Shown: piece after piece, positions 17,808 to 26,024 of the stretch
Layout of the letters: the number at the start of each line of letters is the position of its first letter
Numbering within the stretch: position 1 is the first letter of the stretch
Assembly (NCBI GenBank): GCA_963923035.1
Contig: CAWUKT010000022.1
Span: 22,340-86,339 of the forward strand
DNA length: 64,000 bases
Source: CAWUKT01 sp963923035
Lineage (GTDB): Bacteria > Bacteroidota > Bacteroidia > J057 > JADKCL01
Reading direction: 5' to 3'
The notes under the pieces: model-generated
Database searches by the model: none
What the model saw: only the letters and a program-made list of their open reading frames with translations
Told to the model about the DNA's origin: nothing
Position numbers and translations under genes: made by a program

Positions 17808-17838
17808 GAAGATATTTTGATGGATGGTCAGGGAGGAA

Positions 17839-18300
17839 TTATTCCCCTCCTTCCAATACAAAGGTCACTTTGACGCGTTCGACGCCGGGATCGCCGTCGT
17901 ACATAAACATGAAATACTTGGTTTTTTCACCAGGTTCCATGTCCTGGGTATCGATGGTGGCTTCCATAGCCCCCTCCTGGCCAGGAGGAATGGGCGAATC
18001 GGTCCACTCGAGTTTGGAGCAAGCGCAGGAAGGCTTGACATTCGTCACTTCCAGGGCTTCCGATCCCGTACTCTTGAAGGGAACTTTCAGTTCGACCACA
18101 TCACCTTGCTGGTAGGTTCCCAACTCGTAGTGGGTTTCCTCGAAAGTGATGACCTGGCCATCGGTACCAGTCGGTTCCGGCTGAAGATTGAGGCCTCCAC
18201 CGCCGCCGCTGAGGCTTCCGGTGCCCTGGGCTGTTGCACAGCCGTAAAAGAGGCCCATGGTCGCAAATAAGACAAGGCTGAACAGGCGTACTTTTTCCAT
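17839..18300 (-). CDS. DUF1573 lipoprotein (third paralogue)
   Basis: 153 residues. The signal peptide ends in a lipobox-like LFYGC, a Gly-rich linker follows, then one DUF1573 Ig-like domain: FEETHYELGTYQQGDVVEL, NVKPSCACSKLEW, IPPGQEG and a final beta-strand. Replacement of the usual CGC by CAC is the only departure at the paired Cys motif. I take ATG 18300; ATG 18312 is also possible. It is the last of three tandem paralogues in one direction. Confidence 0.82.
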   Translation of the reverse strand: MEKVRLFSLVLFATMGLFYGCATAQGTGSLSGGGGGLNLQPEPTGTDGQVITFEETHYELGTYQQGDVVELKVPFKSTGSEALEVTNVKPSCACSKLEWTDSPIPPGQEGAMEATIDTQDMEPGEKTKYFMFMYDGDPGVERVKVTFVLEGGE

Positions 18301-18339
18301 GTTGCAATTCATTGTTGGGAATTCAACGAAGGGAAATGA

Positions 18340-18831
18340 TTATTTGGTATTGCCGTCGGGATCGGGAGCCGTAGGAGCGGGAACTACGACATTGCCGGTG
18401 AAGGCGACGCGTTCCATTTCCGGACTTCCGTTGTAGAAGACGGTGAAATACTTGTACTGCTTGCCGCGCTTACCGCGGGAGTTGAAGCGGGTCTGAATTT
18501 CGCCGGTTTCACCGGGCTTGATGGGATCTTTCGGCCAGTCCAGAGCAGTACAGCCACAGGTGGGCTTTACATTTTTCAGGACCAGGTCGTTGTCGCCCGT
18601 ATTCTTGAAGGTAAAGGTGTGCTCGACGACGTCACCCTGCTTGATTTCTCCGAAATCGTAATTGGTTTCCGAGAATTCAATGGTGGTAAGGGCCACAGGA
18701 GCCGGCTCAATGACACCAGTTTCCGAATTTACATTGGTCTTTTGCTCGGGATTGACTTGGGTTTGAGCAAATGTAGAACCGGCGAGGAGCAAGCCGCCGG
18801 CGAGTGTCAGCGTAGTAAAGAATTTCTTCAT
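18340..18831 (-). CDS. DUF1573 exported protein (second paralogue)
   Basis: 163 residues, signal peptide MKKFFTTLTLAGGLLLAG ending TFAQ. One DUF1573 domain: FSETNYDFGEIKQGDVVEHT, NVKPTCGCTALDWPKDPI, then a YKYFTVFYNGS strand. The C-terminus is a short Pro-rich tail. The function of DUF1573 proteins is not settled; they are common exported Ig-like proteins of Bacteroidota. The start at ATG 18831 removes 24 residues that overlap the upstream gene. Confidence 0.85.
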   Translation of the reverse strand: MKKFFTTLTLAGGLLLAGSTFAQTQVNPEQKTNVNSETGVIEPAPVALTTIEFSETNYDFGEIKQGDVVEHTFTFKNTGDNDLVLKNVKPTCGCTALDWPKDPIKPGETGEIQTRFNSRGKRGKQYKYFTVFYNGSPEMERVAFTGNVVVPAPTAPDPDGNTK

Positions 18832-18874
18832 GTTTCGTGTCTGATAACGTTCTCGTGATTCGAATATACAAAGA

Positions 18875-19276
18875 TTAATCCTCAGGTTCGAGGCTTTCAT
18901 CATTTTTGACCGGGACGATGACCCCGTGAAATGTGACTTTGCGGTACTGTTTTTTCCCCGTCCATACCGTTACTGAATTCCGCTCCTGGCCCAACCGGTT
19001 CTTGGTGTCGAAGATCATTGTAAAGGATCCCCATTCGCCCGGCTGCAAGGTATCCGGTTGAAACTCGACTTTGGTGCAACCACAGCCCGGTTTGGCCTTG
19101 GAAACGATCAGCGGCATGTCGCCTACGTTGGTGAAGCGGTAGACTTTTTCCACCACCGTCCCCATTTCCACCTCTCCAAAATCATAGTCCGTCGAATCAA
19201 ATTGAATCTCAGGGCCGGTCTGGGAGAATACGGTCAGGGAAAAACCAATCAGAAGCAGGGTCAATAAGGTGCGCAT
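18875..19276 (-). CDS. DUF1573 exported protein (first paralogue)
   Basis: 133 residues, signal peptide MRTLLTLLLIGFSLTVFSQ, then DUF1573: FDSTDYDFGEVEMGTVVEKV, AKPGCGCTKVEF, LQPGEWG, and a strand ending VTFHGVIVPV. It is the first of the three-gene set; the order, direction and single downstream terminator support a common transcript. Confidence 0.85.
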   Translation of the reverse strand: MRTLLTLLLIGFSLTVFSQTGPEIQFDSTDYDFGEVEMGTVVEKVYRFTNVGDMPLIVSKAKPGCGCTKVEFQPDTLQPGEWGSFTMIFDTKNRLGQERNSVTVWTGKKQYRKVTFHGVIVPVKNDESLEPED

Positions 19277-19366
19277 AGACGTTGAAGTTCAGTGCAAAAT
19301 TCAACAAAAGTCGTACCAATTCCTGTAACCGAACGAAATTTCCCGGAGAATCTTGTCTTCAAAGGC

Positions 19367-20623
19367 TCAGAAACCGGCCTGGACCAGGAATTTTTCGGTC
19401 CAAACGCCTTTGTTGGTCGAGAGCTTCAGGACATAAACGCCGGTCTCAAATCCCCGATCGCTTTGGAATCCGTCCAGTCCGTCCATTTGCAAGCCGTCCC
19501 GCTCCCACACTTTTCTCCCCTGCACATCGAATACCTCCATTTTCACCGGACTCGCATCGCCATGGGCCACGCGCAGCCGCAACGGCTGCCCTGCGACCAC
19601 CGGATGTGGGGCCACTTCTACGCGGTACGGGAAGGCACCCGGCCCAATTTCAACCGTCTCGGAAGTATAGTCCGTCCCATTCTGGTCCCGGTAGCGCACC
19701 CGGTACTGCAAAGTGGCCAGCGGAGGGAACTCATCCTCGAAATGACGGCCTTCCGGACCATCCACGGCCAGCGTATTCCAATTGAGGCCGCCGTCGGCCG
19801 ACCGCTGGATGCGGAATTCGCGGACGTCTTCATTGCCGGTCATCTGCCAGTCGAGATCGATGGCACCGGCTTGGTCCCGCTCACCCACCAAGGCGATTTC
19901 CGCCGAGGAGAGGATGACCGCCGAAGTTAGCGATATGTCATCGATGAAATAGCGGGTATTGGTGCGGGCGCCTCCGTGGAAGGACGTGGTCGTCTGCGCA
20001 TTGGAGCGGAAATTGCCGATCAGGACATGGTTCCAGTTGGCGGTGGCGGTTACTGTCCCGCTGATCAGTTGCCAGCCGGACGCATTGGTGACCGGCGTCG
20101 TATGGTTGAACTGGGCGGGGAGATTGAGCGTGTAACAGGTTCCGTTGTAGTAATTGCCGGTCCGGAAATGGGCCCCGATATTGTTGGTGCCGTAACGGGA
20201 ATTGTCGCCGAGGGAGACGTAGAATTCGATGTCGTAGCTCTGCCCGGCGATCATCGGCGTATTCAGTTGGGCTTGGATATACTCCCGGTAATTGGGTTGC
20301 CAGCCGCAGCCCTCGCCGTACGTGAGGATGGCGAGCATGACATTGCCCGTGCGGGGCATCTGGTTCCCCGGCGAACTGCCGTGGGAAGACATCGGGTGGG
20401 CATAGCAGGTGGAGGAGACGTAGGTTGAAAAGACATCGGTGCTTCCACCGGAGGGCTGGGTCCAGCCGTTGACCGTGTTGTTGAAGGCCGCGGCGCTCGT
20501 CAACCAGTTACACGGATAGGAATTGGTGCTTTCAAAGCTGGGATTGGGCAGCATATTTTGCCCGGACACAAATAGAGGGACACTGACCATCCAGGCCAGT
20601 AACAGGCGTAATGACTTTTCCAT
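19367..20623 (-). CDS. T9SS-secreted protein with N-terminal jelly-roll-like domain
   Basis: 418 residues. Signal peptide (LRLLLAWMVSVPLFVSGQ), then NMLPNPSFESTNSYPCNW, the usual opening of carbohydrate-binding-type jelly rolls in Bacteroidota, running to about residue 230 (YFIDDISL). A fibronectin-III-like domain follows (VREFRIQRSADGGLNWN), and a T9SS type A tail of ~80 residues (PVKMEVFDVQGRKVWE, GVYVLKLS, WTEKFLV). No catalytic motif is seen, so it may act as an adhesin or glycan binder at the surface. Confidence 0.82.
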   Translation of the reverse strand: MEKSLRLLLAWMVSVPLFVSGQNMLPNPSFESTNSYPCNWLTSAAAFNNTVNGWTQPSGGSTDVFSTYVSSTCYAHPMSSHGSSPGNQMPRTGNVMLAILTYGEGCGWQPNYREYIQAQLNTPMIAGQSYDIEFYVSLGDNSRYGTNNIGAHFRTGNYYNGTCYTLNLPAQFNHTTPVTNASGWQLISGTVTATANWNHVLIGNFRSNAQTTTSFHGGARTNTRYFIDDISLTSAVILSSAEIALVGERDQAGAIDLDWQMTGNEDVREFRIQRSADGGLNWNTLAVDGPEGRHFEDEFPPLATLQYRVRYRDQNGTDYTSETVEIGPGAFPYRVEVAPHPVVAGQPLRLRVAHGDASPVKMEVFDVQGRKVWERDGLQMDGLDGFQSDRGFETGVYVLKLSTNKGVWTEKFLVQAGF

Positions 20624-20699
20624 GATGTTAAATTATTCAGCGACGTTTCAGTCATGGAAAATACGATTTTTTCCCGAATGTGGAAAATTATGTGGATAA

Positions 20700-20717
20700 C
20701 CCTGATAATGATCAGGG
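20700..20717 (-). terminator. Possible terminator of the DUF1501 operon
   Basis: Perfect CCCTGAT/ATCAGGG stem with an AATG loop, 68 bases after the last gene of the minus-strand operon. The trailing minus-strand sequence is only TTATCC, so termination may be weak. Confidence 0.4.
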
Positions 20718-20784
20718 CAAAAGGGCTGGGAATGGGCCAATTAAACCCATTTAGGTTGCTGAATAAAATTTAGGACGTTTGCGT

Positions 20785-21246
20785 CTATTGGCGGGTGATC
20801 ACAATGTCTTCCGTGGTGAGGCGATTGCTTTCGTTGCCCGCCCGGTCGCGCAGGTAGACGGTATAGGTCGCCACCTGCAAATAGGAATTGTCGGTGATGC
20901 CCGTGGACCGCAGGACCACCCGCAGCGTGCCGGTGATCGGGACATCGGCTCCTTCGGGAGCCAGTTCCTGCACCCGAAAAGATTCCGTGACGTCGATGCG
21001 GTTGTCCGTCAGGAACAGGTTGGCCGCATTGGGATCGTTTTCCCCCAGGTCCCCATCTCCATCGCGGTACTCCACAAAGAAGACCAGCGAGTCCTGAAAC
21101 TCCCGGATGCTATTCGAATTGGTGGTGACACTGAGGATTTCCGGAACGGGATCCCGCAGGTCAATTTCTTCTTTCTTGCAACCCCCCAGGAGCACGATCA
21201 GCATCAAGCAACCAAACAGGGAATGGGTGAGATTTAGCCTTTTCAT
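20785..21246 (-). CDS. Lipoprotein with Ig-like fold
   Basis: 153 residues, lipobox LGGC at about residue 23 followed by KKEE. The mature part is beta-rich with a DGDGDLGENDPN stretch that resembles a calcium-binding turn, and C-terminal strands (YTVYLRDRAGNESN) typical of cadherin/Ig-like folds. It is the fifth and last gene of an operon with the cytochrome-like lipoprotein, one base after its stop. Confidence 0.7.
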   Translation of the reverse strand: MKRLNLTHSLFGCLMLIVLLGGCKKEEIDLRDPVPEILSVTTNSNSIREFQDSLVFFVEYRDGDGDLGENDPNAANLFLTDNRIDVTESFRVQELAPEGADVPITGTLRVVLRSTGITDNSYLQVATYTVYLRDRAGNESNRLTTEDIVITRQ

Positions 21247-21247
21247 G

Positions 21248-22174
21248 TCAGGGAGTTATGTAGAATGAAGCGAATGTTTTATAAGGATCTGGCTGGTCGT
21301 CCCGGGGAAACTCCGTATTGAACGATTGGTCGCCGTCGTTGATATAATACCGGAAATAAACCGTCTCCCCCACGTTCCAACTGCCGGTATTGATCGGGGC
21401 AATCCAGACGCCTCCCGCAATGTTGAAGTAGAAGGCATTGACGTCTTGAGCGTTGGAAAAATCATCCGGATCCAGGGAAAGCCGCATGCGGTTGAACTGC
21501 ATGTCCGGAATGGCCGTGCTGTCATCGTTGACGAGCCACACCAGGCTGATGTCCGTATTCGCCGGGACCTTGAAGGGGTTGTAGAAAAGCGAATCCAGCC
21601 GGTTGGGCGTCTCGTCGTAGCGGATGGTAAAACTCGGATTGTAGGCGACGTAGGCCAGGATGGTGGGTTCGTTGTTGGGGAGAATGGGCAAATTCCCGAA
21701 CATGTCGCGGGCCCCGTTTTCGATCCAGGTGCGGATATTGTCGAATTCCCCCGGGGTCAGGGTCTGACCGGTGGCGGGCATCTGCTGGAGCTGGGCATTG
21801 CCGGTGGAGATGCGCTTCCAGAGCATGGAAGCGCCCGTATCCCCGGGAACTACCCGGAAGGTATAGGCCGAATCGGCGGTATTTTTGACGATCTGATGGT
21901 AGACCAGCGTCGACCAGGACGATTGGATCGACCGGTAGTCGGGCTCAAAATGGCCATCGTGGCAGCCGGGATTCGCGCATTTCACGCTGAGGATATTCTC
22001 GTAGATCCCCACAATCGAATTGGGGTCACTTTGGTAGGTATCCGGATCTTCCGATCCGTAGTCAATGCCGTCGTACGGATTCGGAGGCAAGACTTCCTCC
22101 CGGTCACAAGCACCCAAGCCCACAACGAGGGCCAGGAGCACGATCAGGGGGGCTATTCCAATGGTATTTTTCAT
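21248..22174 (-). CDS. Cytochrome-c-like lipoprotein
   Basis: 308 residues. Lipoprotein signal with GLGAC, then a cytochrome-type domain with CANPGCH (CX4CH, the spaced haem-binding form) in ILSVKCANPGCHDGHFEPDY and a later Met in LQQMPATGQTLTPGEFDNIR, which fits the distal ligand region of planctomycete-type cytochromes. The C-terminal half (~130 residues) is a beta-rich domain of unknown type. I use ATG 22174; the ATG at 22204 would overlap the DUF1501 gene by 17 bases. The domain order suggests a redox protein on the outer membrane. Confidence 0.75.
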   Translation of the reverse strand: MKNTIGIAPLIVLLALVVGLGACDREEVLPPNPYDGIDYGSEDPDTYQSDPNSIVGIYENILSVKCANPGCHDGHFEPDYRSIQSSWSTLVYHQIVKNTADSAYTFRVVPGDTGASMLWKRISTGNAQLQQMPATGQTLTPGEFDNIRTWIENGARDMFGNLPILPNNEPTILAYVAYNPSFTIRYDETPNRLDSLFYNPFKVPANTDISLVWLVNDDSTAIPDMQFNRMRLSLDPDDFSNAQDVNAFYFNIAGGVWIAPINTGSWNVGETVYFRYYINDGDQSFNTEFPRDDQPDPYKTFASFYITP

Positions 22175-22187
22175 GGTGATTCCTCCT

Positions 22188-23516
22188 TTATCCGACAAAT
22201 GCATCTTCCAAAAAGTTCCCGGGCGGATTCACCGAAGCGGGAATCTCCGTATCAAAGCCGAGCACCCGTGCAATCGTCGGCACCACATCAATGCTTTCGC
22301 CTTTGACCTGATTGACGAGATTGTTTTTCCGAACCACCCCATCCGGCCCCACAACGAGACAGAAAATCTCCCGGGACATCTGGTCCCCTGAGCTGTCAAT
22401 CGCCGTATGGTCAATCGCATAGCGTCCGTAGGCATCGATCACCGTATTGGGCTCCTGGTTGCGGCCGTGTTCGGGCACCACAATCAGCACCGTATCGTCG
22501 GCCATCCCCGGCGTCGACTGAATCGTCTGCCAGAGGCGCGTCACAGCATAATCGGCGCGGTGGAGGAAATCGGCGTAGCGGGTATAATCGAAGTGGCAAA
22601 CGTCCACATCCTGCATGTTCACCACCATCAATTCCGGCTGGAATTCTCGGATGATTTCTTCGGCGAAGAACATGTTGTACAGGTCATTGTTCATGAACTG
22701 CTGCCCGATGCCCCAGGGATCATTGTACTGCCCCGAGGACGCATTTTGCAGCAAACCATCCACAAAAGTGCGCAGGCGGTCACTGTCCACATCTGAATTG
22801 GTCACGCCGGAGCCGTTCGGATCGAACTGGCCGGAGAAGTTCTTGTCGAGGAAATCGCGGATTTGGTTGCGGAGGTTGCGTTCGTCGCTGGTGAAGCTCC
22901 GCATGTTCCCGAGGGCATTGTAGCCGGATTGGCTGATGAGGGAAGTCGGTTGAATGAAATTCGCGCCGTACATGCTCCCGTAGCCCGGATAGGTACTGTA
23001 ATTCAGGGCAGGGTAGGGGCCCAGGGTATTCGACACCCACCACGCATTCAGGGCGTTTTTGGTGGGGGAAGAATGCTTGCGGTAGAGCTCAAAAATGGTG
23101 GGCCAGCGTGGCGCCTCCCGCAAGTTGATGTTGGTATCGGTATAGCGGCCCGTCAGGGCCACCGTATGCGCCGAATAGTGCCCGGTCGGGCCTTCCTTGA
23201 AGCGGAATTCCTTGTACAAGGTCCCGAGGGCCTGCAAGGGCTGGCCCAAAGGCGATGCGGGCATGTTCGCAATGCCCGCCGCGATGTCCGAGGCAATGGC
23301 CTCGTTCCCCGACAGGATGCCCGGCATCAGGTTGCCGTCCATCTTCTGGACCGATTCCAGGTTGCGGACCCCGCCCGCAAAGAGGCAGAGAACCACATGG
23401 TTGGCCATGCGGGCGCCCGTGGACGCGAAGAGGCGGCCGGAAGTCAAGATATACGGAGCGGCGACCACCCCGGCGGCGGCGGCTCCCAATCGTTTCAGAA
23501 AGTCTTTTCTGTTCAT
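22188..23516 (-). CDS. DUF1501 (alkaline-phosphatase-superfamily-like) exported protein
   Basis: 442 residues. The N-terminus MNRKDFLKRLGAAAAG followed by VVAAPYIL is the leader usual for DUF1501 proteins, although only one Arg precedes the Lys of the Tat-like motif. Conserved sulfatase/alkaline-phosphatase-fold elements: HVVLCLFAGGVRNLES (metal site region with Asp replaced), HYSAHTVALTGRY, VVNMQDVDVCHFDYTRYA, DDTVLIVVPEHGRNQEP and a late DHTAIDSSG. Substrate unknown. In planctomycetes such genes sit next to PSD1-cytochrome genes; here a cytochrome-like lipoprotein follows directly. Confidence 0.85.
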   Translation of the reverse strand: MNRKDFLKRLGAAAAGVVAAPYILTSGRLFASTGARMANHVVLCLFAGGVRNLESVQKMDGNLMPGILSGNEAIASDIAAGIANMPASPLGQPLQALGTLYKEFRFKEGPTGHYSAHTVALTGRYTDTNINLREAPRWPTIFELYRKHSSPTKNALNAWWVSNTLGPYPALNYSTYPGYGSMYGANFIQPTSLISQSGYNALGNMRSFTSDERNLRNQIRDFLDKNFSGQFDPNGSGVTNSDVDSDRLRTFVDGLLQNASSGQYNDPWGIGQQFMNNDLYNMFFAEEIIREFQPELMVVNMQDVDVCHFDYTRYADFLHRADYAVTRLWQTIQSTPGMADDTVLIVVPEHGRNQEPNTVIDAYGRYAIDHTAIDSSGDQMSREIFCLVVGPDGVVRKNNLVNQVKGESIDVVPTIARVLGFDTEIPASVNPPGNFLEDAFVG

Positions 23517-23535
23517 GGTAGGTGCTTTGGGGTGA

Positions 23536-24027
23536 TCAATAGTAGCGGTATTCGTTGCTGGTCAGGAACGCGTAGTAGACCAGTTCGGGCGTGATCGAGG
23601 CATCCTTGCGGATGACATCGGCGACAAACCACCGTTCGAAGGCGGTGGGTTCGCGCACAAAGAAGCGGACGTAAGCGTCCGTGACGAATTGGTCGACATC
23701 GGCCCGCATGTCACCATCGGTGGGAACCTGGACATTGGGCTCGTTCAGGAAATTCAGGATGATCATGTCGATGATCCCCCGCTTGTCTCCGAAGCTCTGG
23801 TAGGAGCGGACCATCTCTTCGAGCAGGTCCGGATCGATGGTCGAGCCAAAGAGGTCGGTATGGGCAATGGAGATGAATTCCAGGTCAGCCTTGACATTGG
23901 GCTTGACCGCGCCCGGTTGTTCCACGCCTACGTCATTGACCTCGTAGGTATAGATTTTTTCTTTTTTACAGCCACTCAGCCCCACAATCAGGACCATCAG
24001 CCAGAAGATGTATCGGGTAGGTTTCAT
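23536..24027 (-). CDS. Small lipoprotein, second gene of DUF1501 operon
   Basis: 163 residues, lipobox LSGC followed by KKEK. The mature part is helical, and the C-terminus (AFERWFVADVIRKDASITPE then YYAFLTSNEYRYY) resembles the end of DUF1553/DUF4214-like helical domains, in which a surface protein domain ends in an F-TSxE motif. The neighbouring lipoprotein upstream ends the same way (VLTSDEFVGL), so the two are probably divergent duplicates of one domain. Function unknown. Confidence 0.7.
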   Translation of the reverse strand: MKPTRYIFWLMVLIVGLSGCKKEKIYTYEVNDVGVEQPGAVKPNVKADLEFISIAHTDLFGSTIDPDLLEEMVRSYQSFGDKRGIIDMIILNFLNEPNVQVPTDGDMRADVDQFVTDAYVRFFVREPTAFERWFVADVIRKDASITPELVYYAFLTSNEYRYY

Positions 24028-24037
24028 GGGAATGAGG

Positions 24038-24910
24038 TTACAGTCCTACAAATTCATCGGAAGTCAGCACGGCCCGCATGAGGGCTTCAAAGTCGTTGGA
24101 TTGTTGGTAGTCTACCGAGAGGGTTTCGAGTTCCTCCACGTCGGGTTCGCGGAAGAGGAAGCGGGAAAATACATCCCGGACCTGGCCCTCGTAGTAGTCG
24201 TTGGATTGGAAGAAGATATTGACAAAATCATCCTTGCTGCGTCCCGTGGCCAGGAAGATTTGGGATGGGAACCCGTCGACCATGGTCTCGGAGGCGGCCC
24301 GTTCGGCTTCGGTGGGGTAGCGGAAAAGGAAATTTTGAAACATGGAGATCACAAAGTTTTGCGTGCCCATGTTGATCTGGTCGTACACGTAGTTGTAGGC
24401 GAGGCGGGCGTGCATGTCGCGGATGCCGATGGTCCCGGCCTTGAGCTCGGTAGGGGAGGCGAGGACGGCTGCGAGCCGGTCAATTTCCGCCTGGTAAATG
24501 TCGTGGAAGGCACTCTGGGCGGGATCGCTCAGGCCAATCTGAAAGATGAAGATCTGGTCCCGGATGGTGGTGGTGTCCACCGAATTGAGGTGCAGGGTCC
24601 GGGCCACGTCGAACTGGTTGTCGTAGTAAGCATCGGAGCCCAGGATGCCATTGACAAAGGTCGCCCGGTCAGCTTCCGCGAGGTTGTTGGTGCGGAGGAG
24701 GGCAAAGGCCTGGTCAAATTCCTGGTTGTCGGCCTTGCGGCCGAGCACCGAGATATACGTCCGGTTGACGTAGCTCTCCACGACAATGTCGCTGATGGTG
24801 GCGTCGGGAGGCGCCGTATTGTCCGGCACCAAGACTTCTTCCTGCGAATCGCAGGACCAGACAAACAGCAATACGAACAGGGCGCTGAGGGTAGCAATCG
24901 GAGTGCGCAT
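24038..24910 (-). CDS. Lipoprotein with DUF1549/DUF1553-like helical domain
   Basis: 290 residues, lipobox VWSC. The segment YVNRTYISVLGRKADNQEF resembles the opening of PSD1-associated DUF1549 domains (a helical segment with Y-x-x-hLGR). A second segment, FVISMFQNFLFRYPTEAE, and a third, SRFLFREPDVEELETL, look like repeats of the same helical unit. It is the first gene of a five-gene minus-strand operon (24910 to 20785, intergenic gaps of 1-19 bases). The family resemblance is from memory and should be tested with profile searches. Confidence 0.7.
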   Translation of the reverse strand: MRTPIATLSALFVLLFVWSCDSQEEVLVPDNTAPPDATISDIVVESYVNRTYISVLGRKADNQEFDQAFALLRTNNLAEADRATFVNGILGSDAYYDNQFDVARTLHLNSVDTTTIRDQIFIFQIGLSDPAQSAFHDIYQAEIDRLAAVLASPTELKAGTIGIRDMHARLAYNYVYDQINMGTQNFVISMFQNFLFRYPTEAERAASETMVDGFPSQIFLATGRSKDDFVNIFFQSNDYYEGQVRDVFSRFLFREPDVEELETLSVDYQQSNDFEALMRAVLTSDEFVGL

Positions 24911-25028
24911 AAGAGGGATACAGGTTTTTTCCGAAAAAGAAATTACGGCATTTGGCGATGCTTTTCAATGCAACGCAGCAAGGACCATGCCAACCCTTGG
25001 ATTTGCCAGGGTCTAAAAGGTTTAATAC

Positions 25029-25253
25029 TTAGAGGATTTTTTTTCGGGGATTTAACGAATGGCTTTCTAGCCAGTGCGAATTGAATTCAAGCGCAATTTG
25101 AAAGGATGATTTTGCTTCCTCTTCATTGAGGCCATATCCAGATAAATCCAACTTGGGGCAATGAGCGATGATTTTACCATCTTGCTCAAAGAATTGTAAC
25201 ACAAGCTCGATTTCTTTTTTTCTGCCCTTGAACCTGACTTTTTCTTTCCGCAT
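25029..25253 (-). CDS. HicB-like small protein without a HicA partner
   Basis: 74 residues. FFEQDGKIIAHCPKLDLSGY then GLNEEEAKSSFQIALEF matches the partial RNase-H-like fold of HicB antitoxins (strand, CP-x-L/D, a short GxxxEEA-xxx helix). It lacks the C-terminal DNA-binding segment. No hicA gene lies upstream or downstream (neighbours are the lipoprotein operon and an exported protein), so it is an orphan. Such orphans are common in Bacteroidota and need not act in a toxin-antitoxin pair. Confidence 0.65.
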   Translation of the reverse strand: MRKEKVRFKGRKKEIELVLQFFEQDGKIIAHCPKLDLSGYGLNEEEAKSSFQIALEFNSHWLESHSLNPRKKIL

Positions 25254-25275
25254 TGTCCTACTTCTGAACCTGGCA

Positions 25276-25995
25276 TCAACGATAATCCTGCAACGTAAAG
25301 CCCTTGTATTCGGCTTTCAGGGCTCCCTCTCCGTCCAGAATCGCCGCCTTGGCCGAGCCCGGCACCTCTACGCCTTGCTCCATTTCCATGAACTCAAAGC
25401 GCGACTTGACATACAGGCTGCGGTCGGTAAACTCGATGTTCAGGAAGACCAGCGTGGTATCCAGCGGATTGGTAATGAACTCCAGATTCTTGACCTGGTA
25501 CTTTTTCTGACCAGCTTCGTCTACGGTCATGTACGCCCGCTTGTAGCTGAGGGTATCGTGGTGGGGCGACGGCACAAAATGACATTCCCGGACGGTGCAG
25601 TGGTCAAAAATACCCGGATCCAATTTCGGCACGACCTGCGCCTTGGACAGGGTGGGGCGGGTTCGGTAGACCACATATTGAAACTTGCGCACATTAAAGG
25701 CCTCGCTGGCATCGGAAATCTCCAGGGCATCGGGCGAGTCGTGGAGGAACATTTTGGAACTGTACACCCGCTTCTCCATGGCCGTGACCTCTTTTTTCTC
25801 CTTGTCCGCCCGCATCACATACGTATGGCGGTACTCCATCTGCGTTGCCGTATTCTGCTTCATCAATTCCCCCGCGTCAATCTGCTTGAAAGCCGTTCGG
25901 ACCTCGGTCAGGCAGACTTCAGAGGCGACCTGGGCCATGCCCAGCGCCGGAACGATCACCAAAATCACAAGGGAGAGGATGCGCAATTGTTTCAT
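25276..25995 (-). CDS. Exported protein, unknown
   Basis: 239 residues with a signal peptide (QLRILSLVILVIVPALGMAQ). The mature protein is mixed alpha/beta with scattered Cys (VCLTEV; HCTVRECHF) and many beta strands in the second half (LVFLNIEFTDRSLYVKSRFE). It looks like a LolA/outer-membrane lipoprotein sorting-type or similar envelope fold, but I cannot name a family. Starts at ATG 25995; the longer frame to 26094 overlaps the next gene. Confidence 0.65.
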   Translation of the reverse strand: MKQLRILSLVILVIVPALGMAQVASEVCLTEVRTAFKQIDAGELMKQNTATQMEYRHTYVMRADKEKKEVTAMEKRVYSSKMFLHDSPDALEISDASEAFNVRKFQYVVYRTRPTLSKAQVVPKLDPGIFDHCTVRECHFVPSPHHDTLSYKRAYMTVDEAGQKKYQVKNLEFITNPLDTTLVFLNIEFTDRSLYVKSRFEFMEMEQGVEVPGSAKAAILDGEGALKAEYKGFTLQDYR

Positions 25996-26024
25996 AATGG
26001 AATTTAGTGGGTGGTCGGGAGAAA

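Noticed and set aside
22188..22270. Tat signal in the DUF1501 protein
   Set aside because: The N-terminus has RK, not RR, so I call it only a Tat-like leader.
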